Source of the DNA: Corythucha ciliata
Lineage: Eukaryota; Arthropoda; Insecta; Hemiptera; Tingidae
DNA length: 64,000 bases
Direction of reading: 5' to 3'
Assembly (NCBI GenBank): GCA_038030265.1
Contig: CM075942.1
Span: 65,910,926 to 65,974,925, forward strand
Below, piece after piece: positions 1-9,609 of this stretch (the stretch's first letter is position 1; each line of letters starts with the position of its first letter). A program made the position numbers and the translations under genes. Under the pieces are notes generated by a model. It ran no database searches, was not told where the DNA came from, and saw only the letters and a program-made list of their open reading frames with translations.

Positions 1-300
1 AATTGAGAACATTTTGCTATTTCACAGAAATAAATTGAGTAAATGGCAAATCGCGGTTTCCGGAGACAACTTCGTGGCTAAAATCAGAAAGTAGTAGCGC
101 TAATTCACGGCTAAAATCGCTCATTAATGGCTCAAATCAGGAAAAAACACAAATTCATTGCACGAAAAATCGCTAATTCACAGCTGAAAAGGAGATACAT
201 CGCTAATTCACTGAGAAAATTGTGAAGAAATGATGAAGTTTGGGGAAAAACACGCTAATTCGCGGATCGTGAAGGAAAATTCATTGCTATCTTGAATCCC
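1..300 (-). repeat. Degenerate ~30-bp minisatellite patch, reverse orientation
   Basis: Variants of CGCTAATTCACGGCTAAAAT recur about every 30 bp, with short A-rich connectors. This is the reverse complement of the unit seen at 835-1720. No coding potential was seen. The units are too diverged to count exactly by eye. Confidence 0.6.
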
Positions 301-834
301 GTGAAATATGACTTTTTAATGAGTCAACCCCGCAGATTTTGAGGGAATCAGACCGTCAAAATTGATTTTTCAAAGGGCGAAATCTTCGAAATTTGAGCTT
401 AAAGGGGTGAAAACTGTCAATTCTAGCCAAGACCATAAAGAAGAGGAATGTGACTATGGAATCAACTGTTTCGTCCTTCTGGTTGGTCTTTTTGGGTGAT
501 TATAATACCCGAGAAATTTGGTTCTTTGGGATCTAAATCCATCTTTCACACCAATTTTCTGCTCTGAATAGTGTGAATACGCCATTTTATGGCCGATGCA
601 GCCGATTTAGCTTATAACACGTCATTTATCTAGTAAAACGGTGTCTTTATAAGACTCAAGTTACCCAGGAAAATTAACCCAGAAATTTGGGCTTTGAAAG
701 GCTAACCCCCTCGAAAATGATATTTCAATGTGCTCAAAGGGCATTTTGGCTCAGAGTGTAAAGTACATTTCACAGCCCTGGCGGACCAACACCTATCGGG
801 GCGCGGGGCGGATAACTCAACGTTTGTTTGGATT
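301..834. other. Non-coding AT-rich stretch
   Basis: No convincing gene is present. Some phrases (gaaatttgagcttaaagg, caaaattgatttttcaaa) loosely resemble the second repeat family seen at 17331-17643. Confidence 0.4.
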
Positions 835-1720
835 TTTGTCAATTTTATCCGCGAATTAGCGCTTTTTTTCAATTTTTAGCAGAGAATTAGCACTTTTCTA
901 AATTTGAACGTAAAATAGGTAGTAATTATCTAAGTCATTATTCCATGAATTAGCGATTTTTATCAATTTTTGCTCAAAATTGGCGTTCTGCTCAATTTTT
1001 AGCCACGAATTAGCGCTTTTTCTTACTTTGAGCTATAATTTAGATTTTTCTTTAATTTTAGCCGCGATATTAGTGATTTTTTCAATATTAGCCCCACATT
1101 GGCCATTTAATTTCAATTTAGTTATGGATTAGCACTTTTTCTTAAGCCCTGTTCACACGATGCAATGTTTGAAGCTATATTGCATGCTGGTTTTTCAAAA
1201 ACATCCAGTCACTTACCAAGGAACATATGTTTTTAAAAAACTAGCGTGCAATACAGCAATAGGGCTTCTGTTTTAGCCACGAAAGTCCGCTAGTTTTAGC
1301 CGCGAATAAGTGATTTTTTTTCAGTTTTAACCACAAAATAACGTTGTTCGTTCATTCGCGGCTCCTGCTATTCCTACGATTCCTACTATTCGCGAATTAG
1401 CGCTTTTACTCAATTTCATCGACGGATGAGGAGTTAGAGCTTTTCCCTATAATTTTAGCCATGAGTTGGCGTGTTTTTGTTTCAATTTTAGCGGATATTT
1501 GACGCTTTTTCTCAATTTTTGCCGCGAATGAGCGATGTTTCCAACTTTTAAAAATGAATTAAATCGCTTTTCTCAACTTGTCTACTCACCACCAGCGTTT
1601 TTTTCTCAATTTTGACCAGGAAGTTGTATGAGAAACCACGAATTGACGCATTTTCTCAATTTTAGCCACGAATGAGCGCTTTTTCTTCACACGCCGGGAA
1701 TGTTAAGAGTTTTTCAAGAC
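835..1720 (+). repeat. Degenerate ~30-bp minisatellite, forward orientation
   Basis: The phrase TTTTCTCAATTTTAGCCGCG followed by AATTAGCGC is repeated with many substitutions across nearly 900 bp. Examples are near 845, 880, 980, 1010, 1060, 1380, 1500 and 1650. The same unit occurs at 7960-8400 and 20880-21260 in this orientation, and at 1-300 and 9155-9475 inverted. It behaves like an old tandem repeat or the internal repeat of a non-autonomous transposon. An unrelated insert with gaps between units lies around 1145-1270. Confidence 0.6.
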
Positions 1721-1793
1721 GTTTAGCCGGAATGGACAGCGAAAAATGAACGTGGCTTCTTAATTTCAGAAGTAGATATCCCCGTAAGCTTAC

Positions 1794-2298
1794 TCAGAGA
1801 AAAGAACTGCGCACATGGGTCTCGGTTTTTCCAATGTCTTCAAAACAGACATATGGGTCGATACGCCTTATAGCCAGTGCGTATGACGGGAGCCTCGGCT
1901 TAGGAATAAACACGACCCGTGCTTTCCGCTGCACCCATTCTGCCCATTGCCAGGCAAGCCCTGCAGGAGTTTGGAGATTATGCCGTCCGGTCCAGGAGCT
2001 TTGAAGGGGGAAAACGAGCCAATAGCCCACTCTTGTCGCCCTCCTTCGCGAGGCTCCAAGGGCAGAATGGACGTTTACCACCCCCACGGCCCCCGGAAAG
2101 TGCACCCGCATCGGGGTCGCCAACGTTTCCGACGGAACATTCCTGGTCGATGAGCGCGATCTCAAGGGAGTATTTGCTTGATACGAGGTTACCAGCGCCT
2201 CCTGCAAAATCCTCTGCGAAGCCGCCCCAATCAGTCTTACGAGGGTTGTAGTATGTCTCGCGTATCCTCTCCACCCCCCCGGATCTCCACGATGACAT
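1794..2298 (-). pseudogene. LINE (R1/LOA group) reverse transcriptase N-terminus, broken
   Basis: On the minus strand, reading frames covering 1868-2059 and 1794-2207 carry RT N-terminal motifs. One has a KAPGPDGI-type motif (F-K-A-P-G-P-D-G-I), and another has A-R-V-V-F-I-P-K-P followed by P-S-Y-A-L-A. Both are diagnostic of non-LTR reverse transcriptases, which copy element RNA at a nicked target. The frames do not join, so frameshifts are present. The element is cut off at about 1790, before the catalytic palm. It follows the endonuclease and ORF1 remnants at 2349-3407 in the expected order, so the three belong to one dead LINE copy. Confidence 0.75.
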
Positions 2299-2348
2299 AC
2301 CTGTGGTCCGAGAACGATGGAGCCTCGGTCACACTCCAGTTCCTGACC

Positions 2349-2918
2349 CTATACCGGCCAGTAAGGAAGTAGAGAGGGTGACGTCGGGAAGGTGGGCTTA
2401 TTGCCCCTGTTCAACACGGATAAATCACCAGGCGGCCAGGTACTCAAATAGGGACTCACCTCTGGAGTTTGTGTTGGTGCAGCCCCATGCCAAGTGATGG
2501 GCGTTGGCTTCCACACCGACAAGCAGTTGTTCGCCATTGCGCCTGCAGGCGTCGACCAGAGGTTGATCACCTCCCGCGGTAGCGGGCCCTGATCGCTATC
2601 TCCAGGGAAGTACGCCGAGGTCGCAACAAGCTGCTCTCTCGTGGCTCCCTCCTGGTAGGTCAGCCTGACAGCTACCATGTCCCTGAAACAGAACTCGTTA
2701 ACCGTCAGTGCTCTCACGTAGATATATGCACGTGGAGTATCGACAAATCTAGAATAAATAAACTCACCATCAATGCCGCCCAATCCCGCCACTCGTCCCC
2801 TTGAAATCAAAGGTTCTTGAATGAGGGCGACGTCGTAGCTGCCTGCTGCAAGCAGCCGGCAGAGGGTGGCGGATGCCACATTACTGTGCTGCAGGTTCAC
2901 CTGAATGACCCGCAGCAT
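2349..2918 (-). pseudogene. LINE endonuclease domain (EEP type), frameshifted
   Basis: The 189-codon minus-strand frame opens with a typical LINE endonuclease start: I-Q-V-N-L-Q-H-S near residue 5 and A-L-I-Q-E-P near residue 31. This Mg-dependent nuclease would nick target DNA for reverse transcription. From about 2510 the true reading moves to another frame, where an A-N-A-H-H-x-x-W-G motif and a R-G-E-S-L motif can be read; L-N-R-G-N-K-P-T-F then follows in the first frame. At least two frameshifts therefore break the domain. The N-A-H-H type endonuclease and the neighbouring ORF1 point to the R1/LOA group. Confidence 0.8.
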
Positions 2919-2957
2919 CAGAAATTTTCTCTCTGGAATGCGAATTACGGTTGCCCG

Positions 2958-3407
2958 TTATCCTTCAGCCACCCCAGAGTGTCTTTGCCGATACCGAGCA
3001 CCAGCCGAGCACACCGAGCAGCCCTTTATTCTGGGTCTCGAAAAGAGGGATGAGTTTCCTGATTCCCCAACGAGGTCTGTGGGCACCCACAAGAGCGCCT
3101 TGGTGACCTGAACCACTTGCCAACAACCAACAACAACAACCCAACAAGGTCCCACTCCAAGGTCCAACTCAACAAGGTTAGCCCCGTCCCAGGGTTTTAT
3201 TTTCTTGACGTGGGCCTCCAGCCAGGCTTTCGCCTCGCCATCAGCGCACGTCACATATTCCAGCCCACCGCTGGCGTAGCTATTCGAGAACTTGGGGCCC
3301 TCCCCCTTAGGGCATTTGAAAACGCTCATCAGGACCTCCCCAAGCACTTTCCTGCCCTCTGCTTCGGACAGCCTGGCCCTAGGGTACTCCCCATGGACGA
3401 TGGCCAT
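2958..3407 (-). pseudogene. LINE ORF1 remnant (DUF4780-like)
   Basis: The minus-strand frame of 149 codons begins M-A-I-V-H-G-E-Y-P-R-A-x-L, the pattern of the C-terminal part of ORF1 proteins of R1/LOA-type LINEs, often annotated as DUF4780. ORF1 proteins are RNA-binding partners of the element transcript. A W-L-E-A-x-V-x-x-I-x-P-W-D-G-A-x-L segment follows near residue 62, then the sequence degenerates where a GTT/AAC microsatellite (3117-3145) has expanded. Further ORF1 sequence (basic, K/R/P-rich) can be read in another frame on to about 3540. This lies immediately 5' of the endonuclease remnant, as expected for one element. Confidence 0.65.
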
Positions 3408-4648
3408 CTTGTTTGAGGTAAGAGCCTCTTTAAAGTCATTTTTTTCCGCCAGCCGCGGGTGTCTTAGGTCGGGTTCCCTGCCCTTCCTTGGGCCTCTTTA
3501 GAACCCTCTTCTGTTCACCCGTCGAGGGCGTAGATTGAGGAGTCCTACCCCCTCTTGCGCGGTGTTTCCCCACTCAATCAAGGTTTTGGGTGCACATCAC
3601 TGTGACCTTGCCGAGCATCCGTAGACGTCCCAGCACCTCCCCCCCCCCACCCCGCCGGGGTTCCGGGTATGCATTCCGCGGCTGCCCTTGCCCTCGCCAA
3701 CACACCGTAGCCTTGAGGGATGAAAGGGAAGGGGGAAAGGTTAATACAAGCGATTTAAGGACTGCTGGGAACGCTCGAATAGCTGGAGAGGTTCTGGTAG
3801 GCCACACCATCTTTCGTCCCTTGTCTCAGGACCACCCCGTGGTCCACGCTCGCGCCGTCCACGCTGAGGGATCACTCATCCGCCACCCGAGGGACGCGCC
3901 CGATAGGGGATCAAGACCCGGGTGAGGAGCTCAGTCCCCTCGCCCGGAACAAGTCCGACACGGGATAGTGGAACTAGGATTAGTGGCCCAGGCAGTTAGT
4001 TCTTCTTCTCCGTTATAAAATTTGGGTCCTTCTTTCGTCTGACAAAAATCTGGTCACCCTAGCTATAAGTGATCAGCAAGTGGTGATTTGGAAGGAATCC
4101 ATGAAGAATTCCGAGTGGGAGGTTATTTCGGAAGTTTAACTAAATAAATTTTGTATGCCCCACTTACTCCGGTTTACCTTAGGTCGCATAAAGATCATCT
4201 CCCGATAACTACGTTCTTTTTCGGTCCTTAAATTTAGCTCAGTTTTTCCTTTCATTCATAATCTTTTTTTTTTCTAGTGGTAGATTTCCGCTTACGATCG
4301 CTTGTGCTTCATCTTCTATCCTTTTTATTCTTGAGGAGGAAGTTTAGGAAGGCTGTAAGCTTATTATCAACCCACCCTTCCTTTCCTTTTCAATAAATCA
4401 ACGCTTTTTGAAATTCAGCAGCTACGTCATTTTTAGAATTCAATCGAGTTGTTGAAAACTCGATTTTAAAAAAGTCACACTTAATAGCTTAATTGCCGTT
4501 AATTATTGAGCGCTGAGAAAGCGTTAAAAAAAAAAAAAAAAAGAAAGATCAAGATGAACACTCTGAGAGCTCTTCCTTTCTTTTTGCACCCTCTTCTTCC
4601 ATAATAACCGCGTAATTATTTTTTCTTTCTTTCTTGTTTTTTCTATAG
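3408..4648. other. LINE 5' region, then non-coding AT-rich DNA
   Basis: From 3408 to about 3960 the sequence is GC-rich and probably the 5' part of the broken LINE (minus strand, basic ORF1-like residues in a shifted frame). From 3960 to 4648 it is AT-rich with poly-A and poly-T runs. It ends in a strong pyrimidine tract (4620-4646) that serves the candidate exon at 4649. No other gene was seen. Confidence 0.4.
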
Positions 4649-4751
4649 CTCCGTCAGCCACTGAAACAACAGAAGTGAGCTCGGTGTGTTCCAACAGTTC
4701 TCACGACGTTTCCGGAGATTTGGTCAACATCAACGATTCGCAAGGGCAGAA
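4649..4751 (+). CDS. Candidate internal exon of an unidentified host gene
   Basis: A 103-bp segment is preceded by a long pyrimidine tract ending in CTATAG and followed by a consensus donor, GTAAGT, at 4752. One frame (starting at the third base) is open throughout and reads a Ser/Thr/Asn-rich peptide: P-S-A-T-E-T-T-E-V-S-S-V at the start and D-L-V-N-I-N-D-S near the end. The other two frames contain stops. The exon begins after 2 bases of a codon and ends with 2 bases of the next. It is on the same strand as the GABA-B exon at 35247, but the phases do not join directly. Membership of that gene is unproven, and the peptide is not recognised. Confidence 0.4.
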
Positions 4752-5515
4752 GTAAGTAGGGGGAGGGGGGAGTTTTTCCGCTTTTTAATAATTTATTGAG
4801 GTTTATGCCCAAAATCCGTTTTTTATGGCCGCGAACAATACTGTTTTGATTGAAACTAGTAGGTAAATGAATTGGATGAAGAAAAAAATCGTTCTTCGAA
4901 GAAAAAAGTTCGTTTTTTGCTGAGTGCCCCTCTTCAAAGGACAAATTGACATTTTTAGAAAATAAAGATTCACGCAAATTAGTAGGGGTTTTTAACTAAA
5001 TTGAATAATCGCATTAGAGAGTCCGACGTGCCATTTCCATTTATGCACATTACTCGACTGTCTGTTTCCTTTCGATAGAATAGACCGGCATATCTCTAAA
5101 AGATGAAAGTGACAGTTCAATCTCTCCTGCGATGAGATTGAATCAGCCGGATTGACACGGAGATCGGAGTCGTAGACTAATGTATTATTCAGGGACAGCG
5201 CTAAACAGGATCATTTCGCAACGCGCATAAATGTTTATTAATTAGTAAACATTGACGTTCGGTATTATTGATTGAGAGGCTGAGATACTGCGATGTATCC
5301 ATTAAGGGCTTCACGATTTCCTAGAGTTTTTCAATTTCCAAAAGGTCTCACGACGGTCGGTTTCAAGGCGAAATTTGAACGAGGGGAAAGGAAGAGAGAG
5401 TGTCACACGCGTACTCACTTCGACACTTCTCAGATGAGCCTGAGATGAGAACTGGGAAAAGGTGGAGGAGGATGACAAGGAAGTGATGGGAGAGGGGGAG
5501 CAGGATGATGAGTCG
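4752..5515. other. Non-coding, probable intron
   Basis: No gene, RNA or clear repeat was recognised. It starts at the donor of the candidate exon and ends at the first palindrome array. Confidence 0.35.
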
Positions 5516-5716
5516 CTGTCATATTGGTGGGCGGACAAATTGGTGGGTGCGGTAATGGAAGGAATTCCCGCACCCACCAATATGTCCGTTGTGCATCGGA
5601 CAAAGTGGTGGGCGGTCATATTGGTGGATGAGAAAAATTCCCTCACCCACCAATTTGTATTGGTGGGCCACCAATATGACCGTAGTCGGTTCCGGACAAA
5701 GCGGTAGGTCCACCAG
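5516..5716. repeat. Cluster of inverted repeats built on ATTGGTGGG
   Basis: The motif ATTGGTGGGYGG and its complement CCACCCACCAAT alternate. They form one hairpin with ~21-bp arms (5532-5552 with 5568-5588) and a second, nested one (5614-5628 with 5669-5683, and the internal pair around 5640-5665). No protein is supported. Confidence 0.65.
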
Positions 5717-6100
5717 TATTATTGATCAGCAGGACTTCGATTCCATCTGAAATTGTCTTGAGCATCCATATCATATCAGTCAAATAATTGATAAATTAAA
5801 CAAAGAAGTAATTATTTCCGAAAAACCTGGCGAACTTAAAATCCTACTTTTGCAATTCATTTTCTTTCAAAGCAGACGCGAACAGGCCTTGAATAGTGGT
5901 ATATTTCTGAAATTTTAGGTTAAGCTATCTGGGTTGCAGAGAGGCAGGTAGGTAATTAATACTTATTATGCGTTAAAATTAATTTATTTCTTCCAAAAAA
6001 AAAAGTTTTGATAATTTTCAAGACGTCTGGTGCTCTAATTTTTAAAAGGATTAGGGTATAGAGATGCGCGTGGTAGAAGTATTTGGAAAGGGGACTTGGC
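5717..6100. other. Non-coding stretch
   Basis: Nothing was recognised apart from short poly-A runs. Confidence 0.3.
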
Positions 6101-6345
6101 AACTGGTCCACAAGCCTTGTCTTCTAACTGGTCTACAAGACTTGTAGACCAGTTGCTATACCGTGTCCTTCATTTGGTCTACACGTCTTGCGGACCAGTT
6201 GCAATGTAGAGCCACTGCAAGACCTGGCCGTTCAACTTGTCTACAAGTCTTGTAGACCAGTTTCCATGTGGACCAAATGCAAGACCGGGTCGTTCAAGTG
6301 GTCCAAATGTCTCTTGGGCCAATTGCAAGACTGTGGTTGTTTCAA
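6101..6345. repeat. Tandem array of palindromic ~63-bp units (CTGGTCTACAAG)
   Basis: The 29-mer at 6126-6154 has perfect 14-bp arms (AACTGGTCTACAAG) around one central base. Diverged copies occur at about 6101, 6171, 6234 and 6297. The last three are spaced close to 63 bp, with a second shared phrase (GCAAGACCTGGCCGTTCAA and variants) between them. It is a short tandem repeat whose unit contains a dyad. Confidence 0.7.
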
Positions 6346-7094
6346 CTGGTTCTCGAAGAAAAACTCTTATAAAAGTTCTTCCTTGAGAGTTATTTTTCGC
6401 CAAAGTCGCAACTATAGCTGTATTAGTGATTGGCAAATCGAATCACTGAGGTGAATCGGGGAGAATCGAATCACTCAGTAACGATTCAGTTGAGCGATTC
6501 ACCAACCCCCCCCCCCCCGGATAATAAATGTGAATAATGTGATATTGATACCTACTATTACTTAGTAATCTTAATTCTTTTTGTCTCGATGCCAAATAGA
6601 AGGAAATAAAAGATTGAAAGAAAGAGCTTTATTTTTTATGTTTATATTATTCACAATGTATTCATTTCGACAAAAACAATTCGTAACAACTTACAAACAT
6701 TTCTTTAAAAAGCAATTTATTTATTTCGAAATGTCGCTGAAGCTCAAATTAAATGACCGTTGCATTTTACAAATAAAATTTGGCTCAGTTTTGATGATGT
6801 GAGCCCTACCACTCCAGTTACCCCCCCCCCCTTCTAAGAAAAGAATCGCGATTCTTTTGAAAGAATCGAATGATTCTTCGAGTAGTTAAGTGAATCGATT
6901 CGTTGATGTATTGACCAGCGTAGGTAAGCTGTATAGCTATATAGCTATAAGTAAAGTAATCGTTGGTAAACCAACGGGGCTTTACGTCCAACTACCTTTA
7001 AAGGTGTCATGGACGAGGGCGAGCGAGAGCACACACGTTTCTTTTCAACTTTTTTTTTACACATAATTTGACCTTTGTTCAAATAATTCAGCCT
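6346..7094. other. Non-coding, with AATCG-rich ends of a possible small element
   Basis: GAATCACT/GAATCGATTC-like motifs cluster at 6420-6500 and again at 6840-6905. They are separated by an AT-rich centre and two poly-C runs. This could be a small element with degenerate inverted ends; no coding gene is supported. Confidence 0.3.
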
Positions 7095-7175
7095 GTAGTG
7101 GTGGGAATCGAACCCACTCAGCAGGCGATACCTGGACATGAGAGACGACGCCTTAACGACCTCTGCCACTCTGCT
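7095..7175 (-). repeat. tRNA-like SINE head (type II tRNA derived)
   Basis: On the minus strand an A-box-like segment (GTGGCAGAGGTCGTTAAGGC) and a perfect B box (GGTTCGATTCC, with its GTGGG/CCCAC stem) lie about 50 bp apart, and a long-variable-arm layout resembles tRNA-Leu/Ser. The anticodon stem does not pair, so a functional tRNA is unlikely. A tRNA-derived SINE or tRNA pseudogene fits better. Confidence 0.55.
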
Positions 7176-7336
7176 GGCCCGCTGTAAAGCTATTTATTTC
7201 ATTGGTATTACGTTCTGGTCCGAAGGTGCTTACATGATTATTGACAGACTTTTAGGCCTAGGCATATACCTATCGATGAAAAGGAAGTAATACCATAATG
7301 TCATCATTTTTTGTGAAGCCGGCACCATACGTACGG

Positions 7337-7524
7337 TGTGATAAATGGGCCACCGAGCCGAAATAACAGTTCAAACAACACAAGAACTTTATTTTTAGAA
7401 TATATTAGTGCAACAGGAACATGTGCTCTCTTTTCTTCATGGCACCATCTTCATTCTTGTATCCAATGATTTTCCCCTGCAGCCAACATCACCCTGAGTG
7501 CAGGGCTGCCAATATATTACAACA
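7337..7524 (-). mobile_element. LTR of a Gypsy element
   Basis: On the minus strand the sequence runs from TGTTGTAATATATTGGC to CATTTATCACA (TG...CA ends, 188 bp). It contains an AATAAAG polyadenylation signal and is directly preceded by a polypurine tract (AGGGGGGAAG). It lies just 3' of the Gypsy pol tail at 7657-7947, so it is the 3' LTR of that copy. No second LTR was found. Confidence 0.65.
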
Positions 7525-7656
7525 CTTCCCCCCTAAATTTGGTATGTCACACATTATAATTATTTTCAAAAACTTTTCCGCGCACAAAAAGATACATAAA
7601 CGAAAAATACAAAACACAAAAATTATCAAAATATGCGGAGTCTGCAAATGGATCAA

Positions 7657-7947
7657 TTAACCGTTATTCAAAATAAAATCATCGAATCTCTTCGGCACTC
7701 TCACACTTCTCTTTGGTCTCTGAGTTATAGGAGATGAACTTCTGCTTGGGATAGGTGAAGGAACTGTGATTGGTGTCAAAGTAGAACCCGGCTGGGACCT
7801 TCCTACCCGGTCCGACTCTAGTCTCTCTACGACATTGCATTTCTGCATTTGGTCAAAATGACGTTTCCATACTAAATTTGAATTTTCTACCTCACACTCA
7901 CACAAACGACTTCCCATTACTTTTTTAATTACGGCCGGAACTTTCAT
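7657..7947 (-). pseudogene. Gypsy pol C-terminal tail (integrase end), fragment
   Basis: A 96-codon minus-strand frame contains V-W-K-R-H-F-D-Q-M, the motif that closes the integrase C-terminal region of Gypsy polyproteins. It is followed by a Ser/Pro linker and an R-V-P-K-R-F-D-D-F-I ending typical of these tails. The integrase core and everything upstream are missing: the reading is replaced by minisatellite at 7950. It ends close to the polypurine tract and LTR, as expected. It is a remnant of an insertion, not a host gene. Confidence 0.7.
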
Positions 7948-7959
7948 TTTAGCAAACTT

Positions 7960-8400
7960 TTCTCAATTTCAACCGTGAATTAGCGTTTTTCTAAAATTTA
8001 GCCGAGAAATGCCTTTTTTTTTTCTATCGTCAAATGAGCGATTCTTCCAATTTCATTTGCAATTTATCATTTTTCTCAATTTTAGCAGTAAAGCCGCGTT
8101 TTCATCCCGTGCATTGGCGATTCTGTCATTTTATCAACTTTTCTCAATTTCAGCCGTGAATTAACATTTTTTGAAAAAACCGTGAATTAACGTTTTTTGA
8201 AAAAAAAAATCGTGAATTACCGACTTTTTTCACCTCCAAATGAGCGGCTATTCGCAAATTTATTAGCACTTTTTCTTCGCTCCATCCTCGAATTAGCTAT
8301 TTTTCTCCATTTTAGCAGCGTATCAATTAGCGATTTTTCTCAATTTCAACCGTGAATTAGCGTTTTTCTAAAATTTAGCCGAGAAATGCCACTTTTAGTG
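7960..8400 (+). repeat. Degenerate ~30-bp minisatellite, forward orientation
   Basis: Same unit as at 835-1720 (TTTCTCAATTTCAACCGTGA, ATTAGCGTTTTTC). One block (CTCAATTTCAACCGTGAATTAGCGTTTTTCTAAAATTTAGCCGAGAAATGCC) occurs twice, at about 7962 and 8338. Confidence 0.6.
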
Positions 8401-8652
8401 CATTTCATTCTGAAAAATGCACTATTGGTCTCGTCGTGATGGTGGCAAACATGGGTCATGTCATGTTTTTTTCACGTTTCAGAACCTCTAGAACACGAAT
8501 TCAGTGGTCTCCGGAATTCAATATATCTATATATTTCTTTATATTATTTATTATTATATATATATATATAATATTATGGCCGTTTTCTTGTTAGCACGAT
8601 AACTCTCGAAGAAATTAGTTTAGCGGAACGCGCTTTGGCACAAAAATCAGTA

Positions 8653-9152
8653 NNNNNNNNNNNNNNNNNNNNNNNNNNNNNNNNNNNNNNNNNNNNNNNN
8701 NNNNNNNNNNNNNNNNNNNNNNNNNNNNNNNNNNNNNNNNNNNNNNNNNNNNNNNNNNNNNNNNNNNNNNNNNNNNNNNNNNNNNNNNNNNNNNNNNNNN
8801 NNNNNNNNNNNNNNNNNNNNNNNNNNNNNNNNNNNNNNNNNNNNNNNNNNNNNNNNNNNNNNNNNNNNNNNNNNNNNNNNNNNNNNNNNNNNNNNNNNNN
8901 NNNNNNNNNNNNNNNNNNNNNNNNNNNNNNNNNNNNNNNNNNNNNNNNNNNNNNNNNNNNNNNNNNNNNNNNNNNNNNNNNNNNNNNNNNNNNNNNNNNN
9001 NNNNNNNNNNNNNNNNNNNNNNNNNNNNNNNNNNNNNNNNNNNNNNNNNNNNNNNNNNNNNNNNNNNNNNNNNNNNNNNNNNNNNNNNNNNNNNNNNNNN
9101 NNNNNNNNNNNNNNNNNNNNNNNNNNNNNNNNNNNNNNNNNNNNNNNNNNNN
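8653..9152. other. Assembly gap of 500 N
   Basis: Exactly 500 unresolved bases, probably a fixed-size placeholder. It is flanked by the same minisatellite in opposite orientations. Confidence 0.99.
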
Positions 9153-9154
9153 CA

Positions 9155-9475
9155 TCACTAAGAAGTGAAGGAAAACGCTAAAATTTGAAAATACGTCAAC
9201 TCACGGAAACTGAGACAAACCGCTAATGCCCGTCTAAAATGTAGATAAAGAGCTCAATCGCAGCTAAAATTGAGAAAATTCGCGGCTAAAGTGAACAAGA
9301 ATGCGCCCATTCGCTGCAAAAACGGTAAATAGCGGATCCATTTGAGAAAATCCGCTAATGCACGGCTAAAATTGAGGAAAAGCGGTAATTCACGGCTAAA
9401 ATTGATGAATAATTCGCAACTGAAATTGAGACAACGTATTTTACGGTTGCTTAGAGGCAAGTTTGTGACTGAAAC
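9155..9475 (-). repeat. Degenerate ~30-bp minisatellite, reverse orientation
   Basis: CGCTAATGCACGGCTAAAAT-type units follow each other from just after the gap to about 9470. They are the reverse complement of the units at 7960-8400. Confidence 0.6.
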
Positions 9476-9609
9476 TCAGAAAGAAAGAGTAAATCAGATT
9501 TACGGTAGAAGCCCACCCAAGATGAAATCCTTGATCCACCACTGATAGACGCCAAATCGCGACTTATTCTGAACGGTGAATTTATTGGAACGCTGACGAA
9601 AGAAGTAAC

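Noticed and set aside
6101..6345. Possible CRISPR-like spaced repeats
   Set aside because: The repeats are degenerate palindromes with related spacers in a eukaryotic genome; this is a tandem repeat.
7095..7175. A functional tRNA-Leu or tRNA-Ser gene
   Set aside because: The A and B boxes are good but the anticodon stem does not pair, so it is called SINE-like.
8574..9168. Long open frames on both strands across the gap
   Set aside because: They consist of unresolved bases.
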